A DNA stretch of 64,000 bases from Acanthochlamys bracteata (GCA_019914995.1 CM034137.1:5607155-5671154); one strand, 5' to 3'; shown: positions 40,481-52,590, counted from the stretch's first letter. Numbers and translations: made by a program. Notes: generated by a model not told the origin, from the letters alone.

Positions 40481-43298
40481 ACAAAGAAAAATGAGACGTC
40501 GAAAAAATTTATCATCGTCGGAAAATATAGGAAGAAAAGAGAAAGAAGAAAGCCTGGGAAAGGAAACAAGAAGAAAGAAAGATGGAACAGAGCTTCTGAA
40601 GAAAGAAGAAAGCAAAAGCAGAAGAAGAAACAAAAGAGAAGAAGAAATACAGTCAGCGGAAAGAAATACACTCGTGTGCGGGAACTGGTTAAACACTATA
40701 GTAATAAACCGGTGGGACTTGACAAAATTGAAATAAAATTTTTTGATTTGCCTAATTTTTTACATTCATCTCCGAACGATAAAGAAATTTGATCGAGATT
40801 AAATTTTATAATTTGCTAGCACATTCATGATTTATCAATAAAAAATTAAACTTGTCCAACATTTTCATTCATAATTTAACTGTGTTTATATTAATATTGA
40901 TTACGCAGGTAGCTTCAATGAACAAAAAAATAGATGTAGATAGATTACAACGTTTCCACAAGTACATTCCTTCCAAATAATACTGGTTAAATTTCATCCA
41001 TCCAGATTTAAACTACTTATGATTACATTGTCTTTTTACAACACAAGCAATCAAAAATTCTGCTGTATAAATAGATACAATAGTCGAGAAGGCTTAGATT
41101 CATGTTTACTCAATGATTTAGATTTAGAAATGCCACAAATTCTGTTCTCACCAATATAATGTTGCTCTTTTACTATCTGCACTACATTCTATAGTTACAA
41201 CTGTAGTGGTTACCGTCTGACTTAGCAAGCGGTCATCTTACTGTCTTGTTGTCTAATTTAAAATAGAGTACATAGTAGAAATAATAAAAAGGAACGAGTT
41301 TAACAAATTTTATATTATGCAAATCGGCTTCCTCATCATTGCCTCACCATAGCCCAACCAGATTTTGATTCCCGATTGCAACACGAGCAAACATTGCTAA
41401 AGCACTATACCCTTTGCGAGTTCTTTAACCACACATTTAACAATTAATTCCTTGCTCTAATAATTCAAACTGATACATCATTAAAATCAAACCAATACAC
41501 CATAAAAATCAAACCAATACTCCATACTAACGTAAGCAATACACCGTAAAACAAAATAAATTAACAAAATAGAAAACAAATTAGGAAAAACTAAAAAATA
41601 AATCAACAAAAAATAAAACAAATCAATAAAATAAATATAAATTAGAAAAGTTAAAAATAAATAAATAAATAAATAAAAGCAAATTCGTAGAGCGAGATCT
41701 GATAAGATCGGAGACGAAGATCGGTAGAAAGGAGCCCCAGCACGATTAGATACGAAGACATAGCGAGATCGAAGAGATCTAGACGAGATCAGTGAAGAAG
41801 ATCAGCGCTAAACGAAGACAGGACGAGATCGGAATTGAAGACAGCGAGTCTAACAAGACCAGATAGATCTGGACAAGATAGGAGACGAAAATCGGCCTGT
41901 AGACGAAAACAAGAGGAGATCAGATACGACAGTGAGATCTGCGAGATATCAACGAGATCGGAAATAAAAATCAGCCCGAAATTGAAGACAGGAGAGATCT
42001 CGCTCGACTGGAGCGAGAGCGAGAGATCTGCAAAAGAAGGAAATGATAAGTGATGAGAAGAAACAAATGGTTTAGATGATAATTTCGAGTTACAATCTGA
42101 CACACTTATGTATTCTCTCTCCTCTCTTTTTTTCTAAAAAATCTCATTAACTCTTAAGTAATCTTACTTATCTAAATTAACTTCTATTAATTAAATATTC
42201 TTCTATCTCTTCGTTCCATCTCTTTGAAATCTTCTCCTCGTAGCAGATCTCCCTTCCTGTAGAGTTATTTAAAAATATTTTAGTTGCATAATATGTAACT
42301 AAGTTGATTCCAACAGTATTCTAAGATTCAAACTATAAAAATCTTAGGCATGATATTTTTTTATATTGTAAACTTAGAGTAATAAATATTGCTAAGCAGT
42401 GATTAATCTAAAAAAAATAGTAGAAACAAAAAACAAAGTTGGAGAAATGAGTTAAAACAACTACAAGTAGAAAACCAAAATAAACAAGAGCTATGTTTTT
42501 ATATCTTCATAAAATTAAGAAAATCAATGTACAAAGAAAATATAAATAGCAGTAGAGCAAGACACCAATAATTAAGAACTAGTTATCAATATTCATCATC
42601 AAAGTCATTTCTCAGCTTCATCTCCCTCAATGTTAATTAATGTTGATTTCTTTCACAAAAAAATGAAACAAAAAAATCTTCAAGACTTCCTCATCTGTTC
42701 ATAGCTTTTCTTGATAAAGTTGTCAAGTTTCTTGTTTAGTTCTTCATGTCCTTCAAACAATGACTCTCTTCCTCTTCAACTAGCGTCCTTCATTGCTTTA
42801 TCCTTCTGTCTTTCTTTTCTATATGTCATCAATTTCCTCATCTCTTTCTTCATCTCCTCTGCCTTCGTTGCTCCTCCGGCATCAACAACAACAATGGTTT
42901 TTTCAAATGTTTTCTCTCAAGTAGTACTTTTGTTTAGCTTTCCAGAGATCTGCGGCAGGAGAAGATTTCAAAAATACGGAACAAAAAGAAGAGAAGATAA
43001 GAAATGGGAGCGAAGAGATAGAAGAAGATTTAATTAATAAAAATTAATTAAGATAAGTAAGATTAATTAAGAGTTAATAATTTTTTTTGGAAAAAAGGGA
43101 CGAGAGAGACTACGTAAATGTGTCAAATTCGTACCTTTTGACGCTATGAGATTTCGGGCGCAAAAGATTTTTGGACGAAACCAAATGCAACGAACCGACT
43201 GCGAGGGAGAGATAGATAAATAGTGGTGTAATTTAATATTGATCGACACGTAAGGAAGTATCTTGGAGTGTCAACATAAGAGAGAGTGCACATATCCC

Positions 43299-43329
<31 letters not shown>

Positions 43330-43690
43330 TACACATTTTATTTTTAGAAGCACATGATATATATGCCGGCCAAAAATAGCTGGCAAGATCTCCAAATTCA
43401 ATATTTAACGTTGGATATAAAGAACCATTAGTTGAAAATATGTTGATAAAGTTTCACCTCAATCGGAATACAAATCGACCTCTATCAAAACTATTTTCAA
43501 AATGGTACAAAAAGTTAAACTTGAATATATATATATATATATATTACTTTTGTATCATTTTGATCAAAATTTTTGATAAAACTCGGTTCGTATTCTAATT
43601 AAGCTAAAATTTTATCAATATATTTTTAACTTATAGTTCTTCATATCCAATAGTGAGATTAAATTTGAATATTTTACGGGCTACTTTTGA
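40437..43690 (-). repeat. Right inverted arm of MULE 1
   Basis: Reverse-complement counterpart of 34441-37622. It contains the authentic transposase start (40480), a GATC-rich block (41685-42040), a nested inverted block (about 42085-43135), a TA microsatellite (about 43303-43325) and the palindromic end unit. Confidence 0.75.
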
Positions 43691-43745
43691 CCAACATGTG
43701 CATTATATGTCTCTAAATATGGCATACGCTTCTATCATATATATA
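43340..43745. repeat. Palindromic end unit, right side of MULE 1
   Basis: Arms of about 170 bp (about 43340-43515 and 43575-43745) are inverted around a TA-rich centre at 43523-43545. The left half has CACCTCAATCGGAATACAAA and the right half TATTCTAATTAAGCTAAAAT. This is the fuller version of the unit at 34441-34775. Confidence 0.7.
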
Positions 43746-44103
43746 TGTATACACCCAATCTCACATTTAATCTTTCGATTTGACAGCTGATGAGATTTAT
43801 GTAGAAATCTCATAATTGTGAATTTTTCAGTCGAATTTTTTTCTTTTAATGAATTGCAAATTTTGTTTTTAATGATTTGTGAAAGTTATTATCATATTAA
43901 TGAGGCTAATTTATTTTTAATCACTTGTGAGCATATTATAAGGTGCAAAAAATGCATCACCATTTCTCCTGTTCTTGTTGCTATTTCACTCGCTAAATTC
44001 TTTTCTTTCTTTTTGTTTGTTTGTTTGTTTCTATTAGATTTTCTTTCTTTTCACTACTACAAAGCACAAATATATTGTAAAACATGATCACAGTAAAATA
44101 AAA
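43746..44103. other. Spacer between the two MULEs
   Basis: A plain AT-rich stretch; the frame at 43818-44087 has no recognisable motif. The two MULEs are only about 350-400 bp apart. Confidence 0.45.
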
Positions 44104-44423
44104 TCTTATTTTTTACCGTGTGCACGCATTCTTCTTCCTATCCTCTCTCGAGCTCTCCCGATGGTGCTCTCATGCCGTTCTTCTTTGCTTTTCTCTATTT
44201 TTTTCTATTTCTCTCTTCCTCAATGTGTTCTCCAGTATTGCTTTATTTCTTCGGGCAGAATGAGCGCCCACGTCGATCGCTAGGGTTTCGGCACACATCA
44301 TAATCACTGAAATCTGAGCACAGGTATGACGAATTCTCTCCCTCTTCCTCCTATATTGCTTTTGTTAGTCTTAATTTCAGCCTCCCTGATAAAGTTTACG
44401 GTCCAACTCACCAAGATTAATCT

Positions 44424-44623
44424 GGCTCACGATGGTAAGATAATTTTTATAATTTTTGGTTCTCTTCTTTAAATTGATGCTCTCTCCTTCCAATCCTTTC
44501 TTTTTTCTGAGTTTTTGCTGAATTTATCTTTTTCTCTGAGTTGGCAGCATCGGCTCACCACGATAAGAGAATTATTTTAAATTCTTGATTCTCTTCTATC
44601 AATTGACGTTCTCTCATTCGAAT

Positions 44624-44655
<32 letters not shown>

Positions 44656-44695
44656 GAGCTTTTGTTGAATTTGTTTTTTCCCCTCCGAATTGGCA
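44424..44695 (+). repeat. Tandem duplication in the left arm of MULE 2
   Basis: GGCTCACGATGGTAAGATAA at 44424 recurs as GGCTCACCACGATAAGAGAA at 44552, about 128 bp apart. Each copy is followed by an ATTGA-GCTCTC-like block, a T-rich tract (29 T at 44627-44655 in the second copy) and GAGTTTTTGCTGAATTT or GAGCTTTTGTTGAATTT. The right arm (about 49535-49680) shows only one copy. Confidence 0.7.
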
Positions 44696-45010
44696 AGACG
44701 AAGGTTTATGTCGAAGACGATGTTATGGTAAGTTTGAAAGTGCTAAAATTATATTAATTTGGTTTATAGAGCCGATTTTGTTCATTTTTTTTATTGGATG
44801 ATGATATTTGTCGTGTCTTTTTTTTTTCGTTATCGGACAGAGAAGAATTCCTATATCCTAGGTTTGCTCAAAGTAGCCGGAAAAAACCCAGCGTATTTTT
44901 TTATCCTCTAATCCTTCTCTGCTGCTGCAGTTGAAGTGCTTGAATGAAGAGTTGTGAATGTCTCACAAGCTTGTACTTTCAATCTCTTTGTCATGTAAAG
45001 TAGCTGTTGT

Positions 45011-45407
45011 TATAGGTGTAAAAATAGGTCGGGCCAAACGGGCCAGTCTGCGGCCTGGTTAGTTGGCCCAGGTACTGGCCCGCTCGGCCCGGTGAATCGT
45101 AATAGGACCGGGCCGACAAAGTCGGCCCGCCCGCCTATCTACTGTTGACATTGACTGGTCAGCATTGACCAGTCAATGTTGACAGTGGATCTGCTCAGCA
45201 TTGATCGTTGACTAGGTCAATTTTTAATTAAAAAATATTTTTAATTATAAAAAAATAAATTTTAATAATAAAAATTTTATTATATTTATTTTTAACTTAA
45301 AAGTAAAATTTTAAATTATTTTATATAAAATAAAAAAATAAAAACTGGGTAAACAGATCGGGCTATAAAAAATGTAACCGGGCCGCCCGCCCATATTTGC
45401 ACCTATA
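45011..45407. mobile_element. hAT-type MITE nested in MULE 2
   Basis: A perfect 8-bp target duplication GCTGTTGT (45003-45010 and 45408-45415) flanks it. Terminal inverted repeats are TATAGGTGTAAAAATAGG and, from the right, TATAGGTGCAAATATGG. Both ends are GC-rich (GGGCCAAACGGGCC, CCGGGCCGCCCGCCC) around an AT-rich centre. Between them is an inverted TTGACATTGACTGGTCAGCA / TTGACCAGTCAATGTTGACA block (45147-45184). No coding capacity. The right arm of MULE 2 lacks it, so it inserted later. Confidence 0.9.
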
Positions 45408-46341
45408 GCTGTTGTGTTTAGAATAAAAAAAGTTGAAAACATTCATTACTTTCTTAGTGTGGTTGTTGTGTTGTATTGCTGTTGTGAACTATTAGCTGTT
45501 CTGTTGTGTACTTGCTCGGTTAATGAAATTCTTACTGAATGAATGAATTAATTGTTTCGAATCAAGTATTGACACAAAGCTGTGTGTTCCTTATGGATGA
45601 ATAGTTTCTTATGGATGCGAATCACTGAATTGTTGTGAATGAAATGTCTGATGTTGCAATAAAAAAATGTTGTGATTGTTGTATGTTAAATGAATATTGG
45701 TGACCTCAATAAATGAGTATCTATTCTATTGTGCTTCTATTAAGTTTTAGTGAATGCATCAATGAATTAAGTGTTGTCCAATTGAATTAAGTGTTATTAA
45801 CTAGTCGTGAGTGCTGCCAACTGAACCACTGTCTGTACAGTAGCTTTTATGTTCGCAAATAGTGAAATCAGAGAATATGTTTTCATTATAGTGAAATCAT
45901 ACATGTTTTTTATAACAGTGAAATCAGACAGCAGTTCATAGCAGTGAAATAAAATGAAATGTTTAAAATAGTAAAAGTAAGTTCTGTTCTTTTTCTTCTT
46001 TAGAACATAGAGTAAATTTTTATAGAGAGCATATATTCAGTTTCTATAAATAGAAAACACTTCATATTATATAAACAGAAATACTTACTTTTACATAAAC
46101 AGAAACAAAAATATATACATAAACACTCCTTCAATTAACTCCAAATGAATAACTAACTCTTGGTCAACATTGTCTTCATATTCATTTGTATCTTTATCTT
46201 CATCATCTCTAACAAAAACTATCAAATAGAACAGTGAAGACACATGTCAATTCAATTTGTTTTTCCAAAAAAGACAATATATTAGCAATCCAAAACTAAG
46301 GAATACAATGCTTACTTATTGTGCATGTCATGTTTAACACA

Positions 46342-48480
46342 TTATTTGTTACAGTAAGCACATTTTCTTTTGATTTTTGCATTGGCTCTTGAAGTAGCTC
46401 TCTCTAAATCTCCTTTAATTCTAGTATTGTCTTTGTAAACATTTCTATCTTTTTTTCTTCCCTTAGTTTGTGAGATATTGGGATTTAAAAGTAAAACTTT
46501 AAAGGCATCAATTGGTGCTGGTAAGCCATCATCAGTACATGAAGTGACAACTGGAATCTTACTCCTATCATTAATCTTCCTTACTTCTTTAAGCCATTGT
46601 AACAGTTCTTGTGATGCTTGCAATATAATTTTACATTCTTCGCCTGTTTCAGCCGCTTCATAAATCAATTAATTGAAAACTATCTAAAAATGTGTTGTTC
46701 TCAATAGCTCAGACTTCTCGTTATCCTTTACTAGTTCACCATCATATTGGCTGTATAGTTGTTAGCCCATTTCATCCACCTTTTAAGAACAAACTGATCG
46801 GTATCTTCATATCACGATTCTGAAAAACCTTTATAAGGTGCCTATAAAAAATCCCCATAAATTCAAAAAGTTTACATTCGCATTTACCTTCCTTTATTGA
46901 TGGATGGAATATTACGTTCCACTCACGTCGGTCATTTTCCACTTGAGACTAATAAATGTAAGTCGTGTAGCCGTCACTACCTTTTTCATCATCGTAAAGG
47001 GCATATTCTACTTCAGCTTTCTCAAATTCTATCTTGAATCTCTCGTACATATTCTTTGTATATATTTTTGCTACACATTTCAAGATAAGTGAATTATCAT
47101 TGTTAATACGAGATAAGTGTTCACTGATATGATCCTTTTTTTTTTTCAACCATTCTACTCAAAACTTATCATTCTTCAATACAAACAGTCGAAGAGTTAT
47201 TGTTGGTTGGAAAAAATTTATGTATGTAGTAGTCATAAGTTTAGAGAATCCGGTAGTATTAATGGCTGCATAGAATGTATTCAAATGATAAATAGGTACA
47301 CACTTTTGTCGAATCTCATATATTTATTGGAGCCATTTATTTTTCTATAACTTATATGCACATATCAATTACTCCCACCTCTTTTCAAAAGTGTTAGGAA
47401 TATAAGTATCCTGAATACACAACTTGATTTTCTTTTTAAATTTTGACTTCATGAAATAAACATGTGAGATCATTTAAGCAAATTTTCTCATAATACGCCA
47501 AAAATAAAATTTGTGTCGTGTATTTGGGAATACCTTTGTAATAGCTACTGTCATAGTTCTATCTTGATCCATCATGATTGAAGATAAAGCATGTCTGCCT
47601 ATAGCTACAAATCATGTTTCAAAAAGCTACTGAAATAATTCTTCCATCTTATCTAAGAGTAATTCGCAACCAAACTAAATTGATTGCCTGTGATGATTAA
47701 TTCCAGCGAATTGAGCAAATGGCATGTCATACACATTCTTTCAATATGGGTATAAAAAAATATCACGTCACCTAAATATGGATACTGAATGCGTGACCGG
47801 CTATCTATAAAGAAAAAATTGATTGTCTTTACTTCGCTATCCGTTTGTATTGCATAAAAATCTTTTGATCTTCTATATTCTTTTTTTTATAGAAATCAAG
47901 CATTGCGGTAGCATCACCACTGATAGATTTTTTGTACTCATTCGAACGGCATAAATGGTTCCAATAATCCGTGTTATCAAAACTATTTTATGGTTCGTCA
48001 AATATATCTGCAATTTTATTGACGGGTAAGCTTTCATTTTGAAATAAGTTAATTAAGCACTTAGTTGCAGATAGCATATTTTCACAAACCGACATGAGCA
48101 TCGTCTTTGCTGGACTAAAAAGATCGTAATTTTGTTTGCTAGTACGTCATAACTTTTCACAATTCAATAGCTTGTTTTGTCACTTTCAGAGTTACAAGAC
48201 ATCCGCATTTTGTCGTACTTGTACTTGTACTTCTCTTCTTTATTTCTTATTCAGTCTCATATTCTGTACTTTATCTTAGATGTCTCCTGTGATTTTTAAA
48301 ACGATCACAAATTATTTAGCAAGTAGTCACTTCATTTGAGCCTCGAACTCTCTTGTTTGTATTTCGAGTTACCGCACTAAATCCATTGGATTTTTCATAA
48401 TTTATATAAAACTGTTTCGTTTCTTCAAAGCTACCAAATATAACCTCTGCACGCGGCGACTTGATATTTTCATTTATCGC
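46342..48480 (-). pseudogene. FAR1-related transposase of MULE 2, broken
   Basis: Minus-strand pieces appear in the normal FAR1 order. At 48470-48316 is a FAR1 DNA-binding start (AEVIFGSFEETKQFYINYEK, then NGFSAVTRNTNKR). At about 47760-47440 is the MULE transposase domain, much interrupted, with MPFAQFAGINHHRQSI, CELLLDKMEELFQ, MMDQDRTMTVAITKVFPNT and RHKFYFW. At about 47149-46949 is a pre-SWIM stretch with YDDEKGSDGY. At 46668-46342 is the C-terminal tail, with LNPNISQTKGRKKDRN and a final CAYCNK zinc-knuckle remnant. The tail motif NPNISQTKG is shared with MULE 1, so the two transposases belong to one family. Many stops; not functional. Confidence 0.8.
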
Positions 48481-48829
48481 GTGCGAAGTTGAAAGAGACG
48501 AACTAGGCTCAAAATCTGAATATTTTGAAAAAGAGCAACAAAATTCGAAAATAAGTAATAGATAAACAGTAATGCTGTGAATTTGATGTGCGATAAATAA
48601 ATACTGTGCCATGGTGCTTGAGTTTGAAATATTAGTGAAAAAATTTAAGATTAAAAAAAAGCAAATAAAAGAAGGAGACAAAACAGAGAAAAGAAAGAAA
48701 TAAATAGTAGAAAATAGAGGAAGAACAAATATAGACAGTGAGCTATCACTTGCTCGTAGTGTTTATTCTCCCGCGCTGGCATGTCATGCAATTAATGATC
48801 ACCTTCTCCTACTAATAATTGATTAAATT

Positions 48830-49986
48830 AGTTTAATACAAAATAAAAGTTTAACACTTATTGATTACATTATTTAAACAGAATAAGGAATTTATTCTCC
48901 ACTTATTCATTCACAATGAGTTCATTCATAACATTCACAACAACAACATTCACAATCCTTTCATTCGTTCACTACTTTAAAACAACACTGCATTCATAAC
49001 TGATTCGTCATTCATTCACAACAATTTAGCCACAAGAGAATACTTCATTCAAAACACTTCATTCATTCACTAAAGAATTTTTCATTCACCACAGTTACAT
49101 AATAGATAGAAAATATGAGAACAAAAGGTTTCCAACTACTGCGAAAAATAATACAACTGTTGTGAGAAACATTTGACAGCACAAATTTGTGAAAAAAATA
49201 ATACAACGTCGAGCAGTGGTAGCTACTGCAGCTGAGACGAATGAGAGGATAACAAAACAAATTTGCTGAGCCGTGAACCAACGTGAACTTTCTTCTCAGC
49301 TACTTCGAGCAAGCTCTTGACATTACTGGAACCCTTCTTCGTCCAACTTGTCAAAATGCCAAACATCATCCAAGAAATTATACACAAACTAAATAAATTG
49401 GCAATGAAAAAAATTCAAATTAGCATTTGAAAAAACACAATATAGGACATACAGAGAAATGATTGGAGTATAATTATCTTAAAAAGCATTCAAAAAATTT
49501 AAATTACCAACATCATCCAAGCAGCCTTGGTGAGCCTTCGTTCTGCCAATTCAGAGAAAACAAAATTCAAAAAATACTAATAAAAAAAAAAGATTTGAAG
49601 GAGAGAGTGTCAATTTAGAATAGAGAAATAAAATTTTAAAATTATCTTATCGCAGCGAGCCGAAATAGCATTGGTGAGCCGAACCGTGAATTTCACCGGA
49701 GGGTTGAAATTAAGGCTGAGATAAGCAATGTAGGAGGGAGAGGCAAAGAATTTGTCATACCTGTGCTCGGATTCCAATGATGGTGGTGTGAATAGAAATC
49801 CTAGTGATCGGCGCGAGCGCTCGTTCTGTCCGAAGAAATGAAGAAACGTCGGAGAGTACACCGAAGATGAGAGGAAAGGTAAAAAATGAAGAAAAGCGAA
49901 GAAAAACGGCGGGAGAGCTCGAGAGGGAGGGGAGCTCGGGCAAGGCGAGGAAGAAGAACGCGTGCACACAGTAAAAAAATGAGAAC
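48830..49986 (-). repeat. Right inverted arm of MULE 2
   Basis: Reverse-complement counterpart of about 44104-45950 without the nested MITE. It contains many GTGAATGAATG-type words (read on the minus strand) between 48900 and 49090, CT/GCTGCAG matches near 49230, and the mirrored frame at 49610-49969. The inner edge is vague. Confidence 0.55.
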
Positions 49987-49996
49987 AGAACTAGTG

Positions 49997-50024
49997 ACGC
50001 GTGAAGCAAAAACGCTTCACGCGT
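49997..50024. repeat. Perfect 11-bp hairpin just outside MULE 2
   Basis: ACGCGTGAAGC, six bases, GCTTCACGCGT. It starts about 10 bp beyond the right end of MULE 2 and is GC-rich compared with its surroundings. No U-run follows and this is a plant, so it is not a bacterial-type terminator. Confidence 0.8.
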
Positions 50025-50441
50025 TCTATTTTCTCATCAATCGTTTGATCTAACGATTAGATGGCTGATATTAGGTGTTTGGGTATGCATGCACAGTAAC
50101 AAGATGTGTGCACATCTCCATTATATATATATATATATTAAATTAACTTTTTGTTGCTTTGAATATATATTACTTAAAAATTTTATCTAATTATTAGAAG
50201 TTAACTTTTATAATCTCATGTTACTAGTTTTGATTATTAAATTTATAATTGAAAATTTTGATCGGTACAAATGACTTTAATTAGAATTGACAACTTTACA
50301 GATTGAATTAGTGTTAAGCGATTTTGAACGATTATTAAATTAATATCCAAATCATTAACGCATTGTGTCACCCCTAGTTGAAGCTGTGCGAATGAAGAAT
50401 TAAAATTCTAACAGCCGGTCGAAAATAGCTACTATTAGATA

Positions 50442-52590
50442 TTCCTGCAAGATTAACTCAAGAGGGGAGGGGTGAATTGAGTTAGTCTATAAAAATTTTC
50501 GTTAAGTTTGTTATCCTACTGGCAGCGAGCTAACAGCCGGCTGTGTCAATGCTGTAACATGCAGACAAACAGAGTTAGAGTGTTTACTGACATAAGTGAC
50601 AAAGAGTAGTGCTTAGGGTATTTAACGTGGTTCGGCAAAAACCCTTTTGCCTACATCCACGGTCGCTCTATCACCAGAGCCAAAGCTTCACTAGACTTTT
50701 AATAAGCTACAAATACACTTTGAGCAAAGTGCTTCACCAAGCACACTTACTCTACCGGGTTTCTTCGCCAATACAACCCCTAACAGCCTACTGGACACGC
50801 ATGTTCCCCTGGCTGATTTGCTAGCACTATTACAAGGTCTAAGAGCTTACACCAAGCTCTACCTGAGCTTCCTTTACCGGTGCCTGCAGCACCACCTTTA
50901 CACTGTCAGTAAGAGGTTACAAGAAAATAAACCAAGATTGAGCACATGATCTATCTCATGAATGTTAAGTGTTTATAATGTGATTCAGATGAGATGATCG
51001 GAGAGGTTGCTGAGAGAGATATCTTCAGTATGATTTGCAGCAAGATTTGTTTATGTGGAGTAGTCGAGTTCGTGACCAGCAGTAAGATATTTTTGTGTAG
51101 AGTGGTAGAGTTCTTGTATATCTCTGTTTTTTGTTTGGGTTCTCTCTACTTCTGTTTTCTTTATGTTCTCTCCCTGTTTTTCTCTCTTTCTCCACCTTGT
51201 TTCTTCGTTGCTGTGACTCTCTTCTTATAGAGTTTCTTTCCTGTGCAGGAGCCGTTGAGGAACGTTGCTGTTGGCACTCGGTTCTTCACGTCAGAGAGGA
51301 AGTGGTGTTGTCCAGTGGTCCTTCAGCTGTGTTTGTGCAAAGTCTTCGTTGCATTGAATGCGTTGTAGAAGTTTGAATTTGCTGCCAACGGTTGAAAGCT
51401 TAATTTAGCTAAGCTTCTGTCTGAGACTCGGTGAGATGATGAGTTGATATGGCATGTCCATAATAAATGCAGTGCAGGTTGACTGCTTTACTTGATCAAG
51501 GACTTTGACTGCTTTCTTTCCTTGATTATTGAGCTTTCCTTTTGTGTGAGATTGAAGATGATTTTAGCTCTTGTGAATCTTCTGTTTGAAATGCTTCAGT
51601 CCGTTGTGAATGCAGGTGATTTTTGAAGAAAGAAAAATTTTGTTGCCGTTGAACGTAAGGGTCTGTCTCGAAACAGAGAAGTCTTCTTATGCTTCAGTAG
51701 TCGAACAGCTGACTGAATTGTGACTGTGGCATCCTCTGTCCCGTATGCTGTTCTCTGTCCCGCTTCGAGCAGTCGAGCAGCTGACTGTGATGTGGCTATG
51801 GCATCCTCATCCGTATCTTTGTCCTCTGCCCCCGCTTGATAGTTGAGCGGTGATTGTGATGTAATTTGTGGCATCCTCATCCGTATGTTTGTAATTAAAT
51901 TTGTGATTTCTTCTGGAGGAAAATCGAAATCTGCATGTTGAAGCATTTCTGCATTATCAGCAAGACATAATTCTGATGATGCTTTGCACTATGTTCTTTG
52001 TCTTCTCTTGTTGTGATTTTTCATGATTCTTGATATGAACTTGTAGCTGATATGTTCCTCAATAAGTCCTCAAGATTTTGCTTCAAATGGATGACGAATT
52101 CTTGATTGAATTATATCTGAAAAGTTGTTTCATCAATAACCGATTCTGCTCTCTGTTTACTAAATTTTCATCTATCATTCCACGATTTTTCCAAGTTTAT
52201 ATTGATCATCATTTGATGTGCTATTCGGTCAATCTTATAGTGTGCATGCTGGCCTGTCTCTGATGAAAAGTTGAAGTTCAAACGGAATCGGCATCATGTT
52301 TGAAATTACTTCTGAAGAGTGAATAATTATCACGATTTTCTGATTCTTCTCTGTCCAGCGAGCAGCAGCGAAATAGCAGCGAAGTAGCCGGCTATTGAGT
52401 CCTCTGTTTTCTGTTCATCTCTGTTGGCGATACTCTGTTTTTCTACTCTTCTCTGTTCGCGATATCTATGTAGCAGCAATTAGACAGCTGGCTGTTTGGT
52501 GGCTGAGAGATTCTCTGTTCTGTGTGGGATAGATCTGTTTTATGAATTTCTGCAGAATTTGATTCCAATCATTAGTTCACCCTAATCCAT
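50442..52590 (+). mobile_element. Copia-type LTR-like remnant (possibly a solo LTR)
   Basis: It begins TGCAAGATTAACTCAAGAGG and GGGAGGGGTGAATTGAG, then after about 150 bp has TTTAACGTGGTTCGGCAAAA followed by CCTACATCCACGGTCGCTC and TCACCAGAGCC. These words recur in the LTRs of many plant Copia elements (SIRE-like). The rest is rich in CTCTGTTTTC and CAGCAGCGA-type words. No PBS, gag or pol piece lies inside. The right edge is approximate (52530-52600) and no convincing 5-bp target duplication is seen. Confidence 0.5.

Larger units (their letters stand above)
34441..43690. mobile_element. Mutator-like element (FAR1/Jittery-type MULE) 1 with very long inverted arms
   Basis: Two arms of about 3.2 kb (34441-37622 and 40437-43690) are inverted copies of each other around a core of about 2.8 kb holding a broken FAR1-related transposase on the minus strand. 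Matching landmarks include the minus frame at 35051-35380 and the plus frame at 42711-43037 (both begin IKLSSFLFSSSCPSNN), the GATC-rich blocks at 36170-36470 and 41685-42040, and the poly-T/TTTCTTTC zone at 37400-37560 against 40500-40640. The arms carry many substitutions and small indels, so the element is old and immobile. No 9-bp target duplication could be fixed, because the outer ends are themselves palindromic. Confidence 0.8.
44104..49986. mobile_element. MULE 2, a second FAR1-type element
   Basis: The inverted ends run TTTTTTACCGTGTGCACGCATTC at the left (about 44108) against the reverse of CGTGCACACAGTAAAAAAAT at the right (about 49970). They are followed by mirrored frames at 44118-44303 (+) and 49969-49610 (-), both holding SRS/SSS-rich starts and the motif FGQNER. 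The core (about 46150-48480) carries minus-strand FAR1-type transposase pieces. Arms are roughly 1.1-1.8 kb and much diverged; the left one is interrupted by a hAT MITE. No target duplication could be fixed. Confidence 0.75.

Noticed and set aside
49610..49969. Serine-rich minus-strand frame with twin at 44118-44303
   Set aside because: Same reason: mirrored arms of MULE 2, low-complexity, no domain.
49997..50024. Rho-independent terminator
   Set aside because: Bacterial terminators are not relevant here, and no T-run follows the stem.
51596..51946. 116-residue minus frame with repeated VTIQSAVRLL/IATSQSAARLL segments
   Set aside because: The repeat comes from a short tandem duplication in the LTR-like region (CAGCTGACTG...GTGGCATCCTC words); no recognised domain, so not called a gene.
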